From the NCBI GenBank assembly GCA_036381015.1, contig DASVDR010000013.1, forward strand, positions 1 through 52,665: 52,665 bases of DNA, written 5' to 3'. The stretch comes from Gammaproteobacteria bacterium. Its GTDB lineage: Bacteria > Pseudomonadota > Gammaproteobacteria > Steroidobacterales > Rariloculaceae. The position numbers were made by a program, and so were the translations under genes. The notes under the pieces are model-generated. The model worked only from the letters and a program-made list of their open reading frames with translations. It ran no database searches and was not told where the DNA came from. Numbering within the stretch: the first letter of the stretch is position 1; each line of letters opens with the position of its first letter. Positions 1 through 7,028 of this stretch are shown piece after piece.

Positions 1-1
1 C

Positions 2-169
2 GGGCGGACGACGCTGCGCGAGCTCAACCGCCGTGCGGGTCTCTCGATCGATGCGGACACGGCGCGCTGCCGGTGGACCGGCGAGCGCATGGACTATCAC
101 TTCGCCGTCGGCTTGCTCTGCGACCGGATCGACGAGGCGCGGAGAAGGACGGCGCTGCCGCAAGCCTGA
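2..169 (+). CDS. C-terminal fragment, probable HNH-endonuclease/DUF222-type protein
   Basis: This is an open frame running in from the left edge and ending at a TGA, giving 55 residues. The tail contains a run of the type L-x-I-D-x-x-T-x-x-C-x-W-x-G-E-R-M-D-Y-x-x-A-V, which I associate with the C-terminal ends of DUF222/HNH-endonuclease signature proteins in Gammaproteobacteria. The HNH motif itself would lie upstream, outside the window, so the assignment rests on recalled tail similarity only. Codon use is GC-rich like the neighbours. The next 300 bases carry no gene. Confidence 0.5.
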   Translation, partial: GRTTLRELNRRAGLSIDADTARCRWTGERMDYHFAVGLLCDRIDEARRRTALPQA

Positions 170-170
170 C

Positions 171-372
171 ACACCCGCGGAGGCGTGACACTCCGGCGGA
201 GTCGGTGACGCACTCGCAGGGACGGAGTGCACCGGCCGAGACGGCATTCTCGGGAAGCACCGGCGGGGGACGGAAGCACCGGCGGAGTCGGTGAACGCAC
301 CGGCAGAGTCAGACCGGCGGGGGACGGCGTGCATCCGCGCATCGGTGAACGCACCCGCGGGGGCAGTCGACG
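171..372. repeat. Degenerate GC-rich short repeats in a gene-free stretch
   Basis: The 303 bases between the first fragment and the next gene hold no credible coding sequence. They are built of imperfect copies of short units such as GCACCGGCGG, GGCGGGGGACGG and GGTGAACGCACC, several repeated two to four times with substitutions. The block ends just before a TATAAT-like promoter element. Similar GCACCCGCGG-type units recur near 5214-5280. I see no terminal inverted repeats or transposase, so this is best described as low-complexity tandem repeat DNA. Confidence 0.55.
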
Positions 373-391
373 CGCCGCTGTCCGTCCCCTA

Positions 392-397
392 TATAAT
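392..397 (+). promoter_or_regulatory. Candidate -10 box upstream of the GFA-family gene
   Basis: A perfect TATAAT hexamer stands out in otherwise very GC-rich sequence about 75 bases upstream of the start at 473. No convincing -35 hexamer lies 16-18 bases upstream, so only the -10 element is visible. Confidence 0.35.
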
Positions 398-472
398 CGA
401 GGCGCCAGGGTGCATTCCGTCGTCGGCCCATGGCCGGCGGAATCGACAACGACAAGACAAGGACAACCAACG

Positions 473-910
473 ATGGCACATAGATATGCTGGGGGTTGCG
501 ATCACGTTCACACCCACTCGGACAGCGAGCCGATCGACAACCACATTTGCCACTGCTCGGTCTGCAAGCGCGTCACGGGCCAGGAATCGACCCATGTCGT
601 CTTCTTCAAGCATGGCGATCTGCAGGTCGACAACGGCGCGAGCCTGAAGCGCCAGCCGTTCAACGATCAGAACCCGAACGGGCCGCTCGAGCTTTGCACG
701 TGCGCGACCTGCGGGGCGCCGATCATGCTCGACGACAAGCAGCGGCGGATCCGCGTGATCGTGCCGAACCTGATGGGGTACGACTCGGCTCGGCTGCAGC
801 CGACGTATCACGCGTTCTTCGACGCGTCCTCAGGCGGTCAACGCCCGAACGACGGCCGCCCGGTCTACGAGGGCCTGCGCCCCGACTTCGTCTGGCCGGC
901 TTCCGCCTGA
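473..910 (+). CDS. GFA-family (CENP-V/GFA) zinc-binding protein
   Basis: The 145-residue protein belongs to the glutathione-dependent formaldehyde-activating enzyme (Gfa)/CENP-V fold family. Visible zinc-ligand cysteines are in HICHCSVCKRVTGQ (about residues 24-37) and CTCATCGAP (about residues 76-84), in the normal spacing for the family; a cysteine near residue 8 (GGCDHVH) replaces the usual first C-x-C. Family members are cytosolic and mostly of unknown substrate; formaldehyde-glutathione adduct formation has been proposed for the founding member only. I chose the ATG at 473 because it follows an AAGGACAACC ribosome-binding region and gives family-like length; an upstream in-frame extension from 227 would consist of repeat-derived sequence. 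The gene is monocistronic, with a hairpin immediately downstream. Confidence 0.85.
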   Translation: MAHRYAGGCDHVHTHSDSEPIDNHICHCSVCKRVTGQESTHVVFFKHGDLQVDNGASLKRQPFNDQNPNGPLELCTCATCGAPIMLDDKQRRIRVIVPNLMGYDSARLQPTYHAFFDASSGGQRPNDGRPVYEGLRPDFVWPASA

Positions 911-926
911 CCGTTCTCGTCTTCGG

Positions 927-960
927 GCCGGGGCCGCGCGCGACGCCGAGCGGCCCCGGC
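927..960. terminator. GC-rich hairpin between convergent genes
   Basis: A perfect 11-bp inverted repeat (GCCGGGGCCGC at 927-937 and GCGGCCCCGGC at 950-960, loop 12) lies 17 bases after the stop of the GFA gene and before the convergent gene ending at 1101. There is no T-tract, so it is a terminator-like hairpin, not a classical intrinsic terminator. A second tight stem (GAGCCGG/CCGGCTC, 1064-1079) lies next to the stop codon of the opposing gene. Confidence 0.45.
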
Positions 961-1100
961 GCCGAGCGACTCTGACGTGGAGACTCTGACGCCCCAGCGG
1001 CCCGGGCGCCGCGACTCCGCGCGTAGCGGCCCCCGCGTCGAGCAGCCCTCGGGTCGCCCTTGAGAGCCGGCCCCGGCTCCGAGGCGGCTCAGCGCGTACG

Positions 1101-2456
1101 TCAGCGCGTGTACGCGATCCGGTAAATCACGTCTCCGTCGTCGTCGCTCAAGAGCAGCGAGCCGTCGCTCGCCTGCACGAGGCTCGAAGGCCGCGCCCAG
1201 GGTGCGCCGTCCTCGGTGATGAAGCCGACCAGGAAGTCGACGTACTCGCCGGTCGGCACGCCGTTCTCGATCGGGACGCGCACGACCTTGTGGCCGGTGC
1301 GGTCCTCGCGGTTCCAGGAGCCGTGGAACACCGCGAAGGCATCGCCGACGTACTCGTCGGGAAACGCCGCGGGGCCCGAGCTCTCGGTGTAGAACGTGAA
1401 CCCGACCGCGGCGGAATGCGCCTGATACGGCACGTCCGGCGTGATCGTCTTGCCGGCAAGGTCCGGCCGCTCGCCTTCGTGCCGCGGGTCCTCGTTGTCG
1501 CCCATGTAGTACCACGGCCAGCCGTAGAAGCCGCCTTCTCGTACTCGCGTGGAGTAGTCCGGGACGAGGTTGTCGCCGAGGCCGTCCCGCTCGTTCACGG
1601 TGCACCAGAGATCGCCGGTGTCGGGCTGAATCGCGAGCGCCACGCAGTTGCGGATGCCTGTGGCGAACATCTTGCCCGGCTCGTCGGAGCCGACCTCGAA
1701 CACGAGCACGCCGGCCCGATTGGTCTCGTCGCCCCATGCGGCGCCGAGCCCGTGCTCGGCTTCCCACGCCTGGATCTCCTCCGGCGTCTTCTTCGGCATG
1801 TCCTCGGCCACGTTCGATTCCGACCCGACCGAGACGAACATGCGCTCGCCGTCCGGCGAAAAGACGAGATCGCGCGTGTAGTGCCCCTCCGTGGTCTCCG
1901 CGAGCTGCGGCACGACGACCTCCGGCTCGCCTGACGCCTCCGTGTCGCCGGCGTCGTAGGCGTATCGAACGACGCGGTTGTTCTCGGCGACGTACAGCCA
2001 CTCGGGCTCGTCCGCGGGGTAGAACTGCATGCCGAACGGCCGCGTCAGGCCTTCCGCGAACGTCGTGGTGCTCGCGACGCTCGCCCCGTCGGCCGAAGGA
2101 CGCAGCACCTTGATGCGCCCGGCGCGCGTCTCGGCCACGAAGATGTCGCCGTTCGGCGCGACGCGCATCGTGCGCGGACCGTCGACGTCGCGCGTGAAGA
2201 CGTCGATCGTGAACCCGGACGGGAGCTCGAGGGAGGCGCTATCGGGCTTCGGCACGACGCGCGGAAAGTTCACGTTCGAAGGCGTCGCGAAGGGCTCGGG
2301 CAGCGCGGCGACGTCGATGCGGTGGACGCGGCCGGGCGCGTCGTTCGTCCAGTCGGGTGCGTTCTGCGAGCTTTGTGCCGAGGCGGGGCTCGAAAGGAGC
2401 ATCGGCGCGATCAGCACGACGGCGGCGCCGGCGAGGGCGAAGCGTGGAATCAGCAT
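1101..2456 (-). CDS. Exported sorbosone dehydrogenase/PQQ glucose dehydrogenase-like beta-propeller
   Basis: The 451-residue protein has a Sec signal (about residues 1-27, ending ASA-Q) and then a six-bladed propeller of the L-sorbosone dehydrogenase/GSDH family. Family marks include DGPRTMRVAPNGDIFVAET (about 85-103), TGIRNCVALAIQPDTGDLW (about 265-283) and GGFYGWPWYYMGDNEDPRH (about 305-323), and a closing SSLVQASDGSLLLSDDDGD. Such enzymes are periplasmic and use PQQ to oxidise sugars or aldehydes; the substrate cannot be read from sequence. No haem motif is present. The start at 2456 is the ATG before the signal peptide; an upstream extension to 3098 would run through a decayed permease gene in the wrong frame. 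It is convergent with the GFA gene. A second PQQ-type dehydrogenase lies at 42737-43981. Confidence 0.85.
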   Translation of the reverse strand: MLIPRFALAGAAVVLIAPMLLSSPASAQSSQNAPDWTNDAPGRVHRIDVAALPEPFATPSNVNFPRVVPKPDSASLELPSGFTIDVFTRDVDGPRTMRVAPNGDIFVAETRAGRIKVLRPSADGASVASTTTFAEGLTRPFGMQFYPADEPEWLYVAENNRVVRYAYDAGDTEASGEPEVVVPQLAETTEGHYTRDLVFSPDGERMFVSVGSESNVAEDMPKKTPEEIQAWEAEHGLGAAWGDETNRAGVLVFEVGSDEPGKMFATGIRNCVALAIQPDTGDLWCTVNERDGLGDNLVPDYSTRVREGGFYGWPWYYMGDNEDPRHEGERPDLAGKTITPDVPYQAHSAAVGFTFYTESSGPAAFPDEYVGDAFAVFHGSWNREDRTGHKVVRVPIENGVPTGEYVDFLVGFITEDGAPWARPSSLVQASDGSLLLSDDDGDVIYRIAYTR

Positions 2457-2541
2457 GTCATCCCCCGATCGATTCGGAATTCGTGTTCGCGGAGCATTTT
2501 GACACAATCGGCCGGGTGGGGGATTCGCCGGCCCGCGTGGG

Positions 2542-2830
2542 TCACCGGCTTCGCAGCACGTCGACCGCATTCGCCCGGGCCGCCCGCCTGGCCGGCAGGA
2601 ACGCGGCAAAAGCCGCCGCGGCCAGCAACAAGGCGACGCTGCCCGCGAACGTGACTCCGTCGAGTGGAGCGACGCCGAACAGCAAGCTTTCGAGCCCTCG
2701 CGCCGCGAGCACGGCCAGCACCAGGCCTCGAGGATCTCGGCGAGCGCTTCGCGGATCGCGATCTCACCGCTGCGGGAGATGCCGCGCGCCAGCAGGAGGT
2801 TCGCGAGATTGCTGCATGAGGAACGAGTAC
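2542..2830 (-). pseudogene. Relic of an ADOP/MacB-type ABC permease (C-terminal part)
   Basis: Read on the minus strand, one frame gives NLLLARGISRSGEIAIREAL, the hallmark of the cytoplasmic loop in FtsX/MacB-type permeases (normally NVANLLLARA..RQREIAIRAALGA). A few codons later a different frame gives ESLLFGVAPLDGVTFAGSVA followed by a hydrophobic run and FLPARRAARANAVDVLRSR-stop, which is the canonical C-terminus of ADOP-family permeases. The roughly 100 residues that should separate these parts are missing and the frame has changed, so this is a deletion plus frameshift relic. It lies directly upstream of the sorbosone dehydrogenase gene. About 270 bases beyond it (2831-3096) hold nothing I can assign. 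Confidence 0.75.
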
Positions 2831-3096
2831 ATGAGCGCAGCCTTCTCGAAGCGGTTTTCGACGCCGATCGTGTGACGTGCCCGCTCCGAGACGCAACGAC
2901 CGTGCCAGCCCGCGGGCGCCCTCCAGGCCGTTGATTGTTCGCGATTCTCCGCGCCCACCGCGGCCGCCGCGCTCGGGCCGTCCCAGGAGCGGGCGCTGCC
3001 GTCCCGCATGCGGGACGAGGGGCCGTGTCTGCGTGCGGGGTCCCGGTCGAGCATCCCATATGGATATTTGCGGACCGCGCGACTAGAGTGCCGCGC

Positions 3097-3762
3097 ATGG
3101 CGAAGCGAACCCGTTTGACCCACGGAGAGGTCTACGATTACGTGCTCCAGGCGTCGTCACGGGAGCCGGAGGTGCTCGCGCGGCTGCGCGAAGCCACGGC
3201 CCCCGTCGCGCAGAGCGAGATGCAAATCGGCCCGGATCAGGGGCAGCTGATGGCGCTGCTCGTGAGGCTGATCGGCGCGCGCCGCTGCCTCGAGATCGGG
3301 ACGTACACGGGCTATTCGGCGCTGGCCGTTGCGCTCGCGCTGCCCGCCGACGGCGAGGTGATCACGTGCGACGTGAACGCCGAATGGACGGCGATCGGCC
3401 GGCGGTTCTGGCGCGAGGCGGGCGTCGAGTCGCGGATCGACCTGCGTCTCCGGCCGGCGCTCGAGACGCTCGACGAGCTGCTCGCGGCCGGCGAGGCCGG
3501 GCGGTTCGACTTCGCGTTCCTCGACGCCGACAAGCCGAACTATCTCGTGTACCACGAGAAGCTTCTGCAGCTGATCCGGCCCGGCGGACTGATCGCCGTC
3601 GACAACACGCTCGCGATCTCCGGCGCGCCGATCATTTCGCAGGAGACGGTGAACGCGAAGGCGCTGCGCGAGTTCAACGACTTCGTGCGCACGGACGAGC
3701 GCGTGGATCTCGCGATGCTCACCGTCGGCGAAGGCCTGACCCTGTTCCGCAAGCGCGGGTAG
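3097..3762 (+). CDS. Class I SAM-dependent O-methyltransferase (caffeoyl-CoA OMT family)
   Basis: The 221-residue protein matches the family length (about 220). Motif I is CLEIGTYTGYSALAVALALP (about residues 67-86), followed by an acidic SAM ribose ligand in VITCDVNAEW, and the metal-binding FDFAFLDADKPNY and GGLIAVDNTL (about 135-170) that mark the divalent-cation-dependent CCoAOMT-like group. It is cytosolic and expected to methylate a catechol-type hydroxyl, fitting a neighbourhood with phenol-oxidising enzymes at 23-28 kb, though the real acceptor is unknown. The ATG at 3097 was chosen because it begins the MAKRTRLT helix typical of the family; a longer in-frame extension lacks conserved sequence. 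Monocistronic. Confidence 0.88.
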   Translation: MAKRTRLTHGEVYDYVLQASSREPEVLARLREATAPVAQSEMQIGPDQGQLMALLVRLIGARRCLEIGTYTGYSALAVALALPADGEVITCDVNAEWTAIGRRFWREAGVESRIDLRLRPALETLDELLAAGEAGRFDFAFLDADKPNYLVYHEKLLQLIRPGGLIAVDNTLAISGAPIISQETVNAKALREFNDFVRTDERVDLAMLTVGEGLTLFRKRG

Positions 3763-3872
3763 GCGCCGATCGGCCGGCGCCGCGGCCCGACGCCGCATGG
3801 CTGGCGCCGCGATTACCGCGGGCGCGCGCACTCGGTCGAGGTCAGAGGCGGCCGCGGGAGGATAGAGGCGCC

Positions 3873-3889
3873 CGCGGGCTCGGCCCGCG
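3873..3889. terminator. Short GC hairpin between convergent genes
   Basis: A perfect 7-bp stem (CGCGGGC / GCCCGCG) with a TCG loop sits just downstream of the amidohydrolase stop codon (3896, minus strand) and about 110 bases after the methyltransferase stop. It lacks a T-tract. Probable transcript-end hairpin for one or both genes. Confidence 0.4.
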
Positions 3890-3895
3890 CGCCGG

Positions 3896-5101
3896 TCAGC
3901 GCTTGTCGACGACGACGACCCCTTCCTTCAGAACGACCTTCGCGTTCAGCATGTTCCAGTAGCCTTCCATCGGGTTGCCGTCGACGAGCACGATGTCGGC
4001 GAGCTTGCCGGCCTCGAGCGTGCCGAGCTCGTCCGCCATGTTGATGTAGGCGGCCGTGTTCGGCCCCATCAGCCGGACGATGTCCTGCATCGAGAACATC
4101 ACGTTGTAGGACTCGAGCTCATGCCGAAGCCCCGCGAGCGGGTCGTAGCGCGAGTCCGTGCAGTAGCCGAGCACGGCGCCCTCGTCCCAGACGGTTCTCG
4201 CGTTGACGATCGTGTAGCCGATCTCCGTGCCGAGCGCGCGGCCCTGCGCGTCGCGATTCGCGCCGGCAATCGATTCCGGCCACGGCTCCCCGTTGCGAAA
4301 GCGCGGCTCGTTGTCCTCGGCGAACACGCCGAAGATCGGCGCGCCGAAGCCGATCGTCGCGAGGATCAGCGTGTCGGTGTCGGCGAGCATCCTGGCCGCG
4401 TCGCGGTCGACGAAGTCCTTGTTCGGGAGGTGGACCAGGCGCCGCACGCCCGCCTCGACGGCCGCGACCATCGCGGCCGTGCTGACCGCGTGCACCTGCA
4501 CCGTGACGCCGGCCTTCGCGGCCTCGTCGACGACCGCCTGGAGCACCTCGATCTCGTGCAGGCTCGGGCGCGGCAACGGCGTGAGCGCGATCTCGCCGGT
4601 GAACTTCACGCCCATGGCCGCCATCTCGCGAACGGCCGCCCGGGCCGATTCCGGCGTCTCGTCCGCGAGCCGGATCCGCCCCGACGGGATGATCCGCGGC
4701 CCGTTGATCTCGCCGCTCTCGATCCGGTCGCGCAGCACGATGTTGCCGTCGGCCGGCCCGCCGCCGGAGAGGATGGTCGTGTAGCCCGCTTCGAGCAGCG
4801 CCTGCATTTCCTCCTTCTCGTTCGGGCCGGTGTTGATGTGGCGGTGCGCATCGATGAAGCCGGGCATCGCCGTCATGCCGCGCGCGTCGATCGTCGTCAA
4901 CCCTCCGGTGTCGGTCCCGCCGCTCGCGACCTCGGCGATTCTCCCGTCGCGGACGACGATCGTTCCGGACTCGATCACACTGCCGTTGCCGACGATGATC
5001 CGCGCGTTCGTGATCGCGACGTCCTGCGCGGCCGCGAAGCTCGGGCAGAGCGCGAAGAGGAAGGCGGCGACGGCGAGCGGGGCTTGGGGCGTGCTCTTCA
5101 T
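3896..5101 (-). CDS. Exported metal-dependent amidohydrolase
   Basis: The 401-residue enzyme has a Sec signal (about 1-25, ending AAA-Q) and an amidohydrolase TIM barrel. Metal and catalytic residues visible in order are the H-x-H of DAHRHINTG (about residue 90), the lysine of MGVKFTGE (about 165), the histidines of VQVHAVS and RRLVHLPN (about 200 and 220), and the aspartate of GYCTDSRYDPLAG (about 320). The C-terminal GKLADIVLVDGNP strand rebuilds the small beta-domain, as in imidazolonepropionase/prolidase-like exported members. Substrate unknown. The start follows a GGGGGAGAGA ribosome-binding site. It is not obviously operonic. A truncated relative of the amidohydrolase superfamily lies at 41145. 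Confidence 0.85.
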   Translation of the reverse strand: MKSTPQAPLAVAAFLFALCPSFAAAQDVAITNARIIVGNGSVIESGTIVVRDGRIAEVASGGTDTGGLTTIDARGMTAMPGFIDAHRHINTGPNEKEEMQALLEAGYTTILSGGGPADGNIVLRDRIESGEINGPRIIPSGRIRLADETPESARAAVREMAAMGVKFTGEIALTPLPRPSLHEIEVLQAVVDEAAKAGVTVQVHAVSTAAMVAAVEAGVRRLVHLPNKDFVDRDAARMLADTDTLILATIGFGAPIFGVFAEDNEPRFRNGEPWPESIAGANRDAQGRALGTEIGYTIVNARTVWDEGAVLGYCTDSRYDPLAGLRHELESYNVMFSMQDIVRLMGPNTAAYINMADELGTLEAGKLADIVLVDGNPMEGYWNMLNAKVVLKEGVVVVDKR

Positions 5102-5213
5102 TATTTCTCTCCCCCGAGAGTCGAGTTGAGGCTCCGCGAGCCCTCGCGTATCAAAGCCGGAGCGCCGGGGGGGCGTCAAGTCGCGCGCCGGCGAGAGCGC
5201 CGCGACGCGCGAG

Positions 5214-5280
5214 GTGCGCCCGCGGAGCGCAAGGCGCACCCGCGAAGCGCGAGCACACCCGCGAAGCGCCAGGCGCACCG
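5214..5280. repeat. About three and a half imperfect 19-bp tandem units
   Basis: Successive units of the form GCGCACCCGCGAAGCGCGAG (with A/G and C/A substitutions) fill the gap upstream of the CHRD gene, ending at GCGCACCG. Nothing else is visible in the 254-base gap between 5101 and 5356. Confidence 0.5.
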
Positions 5281-5355
5281 ATGAACCTATTCGCCCGCGG
5301 AGGGCACATACGACCGCCGTTCGATGCCAAAGAACAAGAGGGGAGGATCGGAAAC

Positions 5356-5901
5356 ATGTGCAGACGGCTCGTCGTGCTCGCTCTCGGCCTCGGCTTGGCC
5401 GGCGTCGCCGCCGGGGCGCCCCCGCAGCGCTTCTCGGCCCAGCTCTTCGGCTTCGACCTGAACGGCCGGCCGGTGACCACCAACGCGGTCGGCCACGCGG
5501 TCGTCGAGGTGATCGACGGCGGCACGGCGCTGTCCTTTCGAGTGGAGGTTGCGGGGATCGAGAATCTCCTGATGGCGCACATTCACGTGGCCCCCGAGCC
5601 GGTCGAGGTCACCGATCCGGCCGGCCCGATCGCCTACTGGATCACCGGCGGGCCGCCGCCGGAGACGACGGTGACGGAGCGCGTGAACGGCAGCCTCGGC
5701 GCCGGCTTCGTCATCACGGACGGCCAGGTCGACGACTGGAACCCGCTCGAAGAAGGCAGCGGCACCGTGCAAGGGCTGATCGACGCGATCTTGCAGGGAC
5801 GCGCGTCCGTGGTCGTGCATACCGACGACCTCGACCCGTCGACGCCCACGGGCAGGGCCGGCGATTCGCGCGCGGGGGAGATCCGCGGCACGCTGCGGTA
5901 A
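5356..5901 (+). CDS. Exported CHRD-domain protein
   Basis: The 181-residue protein has a short Sec signal (about residues 1-24) followed by a CHRD domain: the strand RFSAQLFGFDLNGRPVTTNA, then a MAHIHVAPEPV segment (about residue 75) with the H-I-H that typifies the fold, and a closing GEIRGTLR. CHRD domains occur in chordin and in many bacterial exported proteins; no enzymatic role is established. The ATG at 5356 is preferred over an in-frame ATG at 5281 because it follows GAGGGGAGGATC and begins directly with the signal peptide. It stands alone, convergent with the hydrolase gene ending at 6017. Confidence 0.8.
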   Translation: MCRRLVVLALGLGLAGVAAGAPPQRFSAQLFGFDLNGRPVTTNAVGHAVVEVIDGGTALSFRVEVAGIENLLMAHIHVAPEPVEVTDPAGPIAYWITGGPPPETTVTERVNGSLGAGFVITDGQVDDWNPLEEGSGTVQGLIDAILQGRASVVVHTDDLDPSTPTGRAGDSRAGEIRGTLR

Positions 5902-6016
5902 CGCGCGCCGCGCTCGTCCCTCGCGGCCGTTTTCTTGCCTTTCGCGCTTGCGTCGGCGCCAGCCTCGGCGCCGGCGCTGGCCTTCGCGTCGGCGCCGGCC
6001 TCGACGCGATTCGCGA

Positions 6017-6871
6017 TCAACGGAACTCGTCGATCAGGCCGTCGAGCGACATCTGCACGTGAAAGTCTTCCCAGTCGAATTCCGAGCGCACGACGGCTTC
6101 GACGTCCTCGCGCGACTTGCCCTGGCTCACGAGCTCCGAAAGCGTCTCGCTGAAACGCTTCGCGCGCTCGAGATACGCCTCGAGATCCGCCCGGGTCGAG
6201 ACCAGCCCGTGGCCCGGGACGACCGTCTCGAAGTCGAGCTCGAGCGCCGCTTCGATCGCCTTCGGCCACTCCTTCGCGCTGCCGCCGCCCGCATAGTCGA
6301 CGAGCTGCGCGGAGGTGCCCTCGCCGTTCGCGAAGATGTCGCCGGTGGCGAGCACGCCGTGATCCGGGAAGAGCACGACGAGGTCGCCGTCGGTGTGTGC
6401 CCGGCCCACCTTGTGGAGCTCGACGGTCTTCCCGCCGATGTAGATCGTCGCGCGGTCGCTCACCGTCATGTCCGGCAGCCCGGGCTGATTCAGCGCGACC
6501 ATCCGCGCCCGTGCTTCGTCGGACGCGACCGCGATGGCGTCGAGCGCCTGGAGCTTGGCGTTGCCGCCGCTGTGATCCGCATGGTGGTGCGTATTGATCA
6601 CATACACGACCGGCTGATCCGTCACCGTTCGCAGCATCGCCATGATGTTGTCGTGATCGATCTCGAACTTGTCGTCGACGAGCAGCACCCCTTCGTCGGT
6701 GATCAGCGCGGTGACGAGACCCGGCACCGCCGGGTTGCTGATGACGTACATGTCGTCGCGCAGCTCGATCAGCTCGAGCGGCGCGGGCTCGGTGCCGAAT
6801 TGCGCCAGCGCGAGCTGCGAGGCCAGCAGCGCTGGAGCAGCGCTGCACCATCGCCGAACGTTCTCGTTCAT
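6017..6871 (-). CDS. Exported metallo-beta-lactamase-fold hydrolase
   Basis: The 284-residue protein starts with a Sec signal (about 1-24, ending ALA-Q) and contains the metallo-beta-lactamase motif INTHHHADHSGG (about residues 95-106), a further metal ligand region at RAHTDGDLVVLFPDHGVLATGD (about 160-181; the H of RAHT and D of ATGD) and VPGHG (about 220). This is the arrangement of periplasmic MBL-fold hydrolases such as quinoprotein relay or alkylsulfatase-like proteins; lactamase activity cannot be inferred. The start follows GGGAGGAACC. The 115 bases beyond its stop are a GCGTCGGCGCC-type low-complexity tract. It is divergent from the two-domain hydrolase gene at 7029. Confidence 0.82.
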   Translation of the reverse strand: MNENVRRWCSAAPALLASQLALAQFGTEPAPLELIELRDDMYVISNPAVPGLVTALITDEGVLLVDDKFEIDHDNIMAMLRTVTDQPVVYVINTHHHADHSGGNAKLQALDAIAVASDEARARMVALNQPGLPDMTVSDRATIYIGGKTVELHKVGRAHTDGDLVVLFPDHGVLATGDIFANGEGTSAQLVDYAGGGSAKEWPKAIEAALELDFETVVPGHGLVSTRADLEAYLERAKRFSETLSELVSQGKSREDVEAVVRSEFDWEDFHVQMSLDGLIDEFR

Positions 6872-7028
6872 GGTTCCTCCCACGGCCGACCGCTCGCCGG
6901 CCCGAGCGGCGATGGTACTACAGGGGACGGAATCCACGGCCGCCGCGCGAAGCTGCCAAGTCTTGCGTCCGGCCGAGATGCTGGACGATGATGGGGCCGG
7001 GATCGATCCAGGCGGGGGAGCTTCAGTC

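Noticed and set aside
171-372. CRISPR array
   Set aside because: Repeat units are short, unequal and not separated by spacers of constant length; no cas gene is present.
5940-6016. Repeat-encoded C-terminal tail of the metallo-beta-lactamase-fold protein
   Set aside because: The gene stops at 6017 in its own frame; the Ala/Gly-rich reading is in another frame, so this is low-complexity intergenic DNA.
6669-7028. N-terminal extension of the two-domain hydrolase
   Set aside because: The signal peptide begins at 7029 behind a good ribosome-binding site; the upstream part is antisense to the metallo-beta-lactamase-fold gene.
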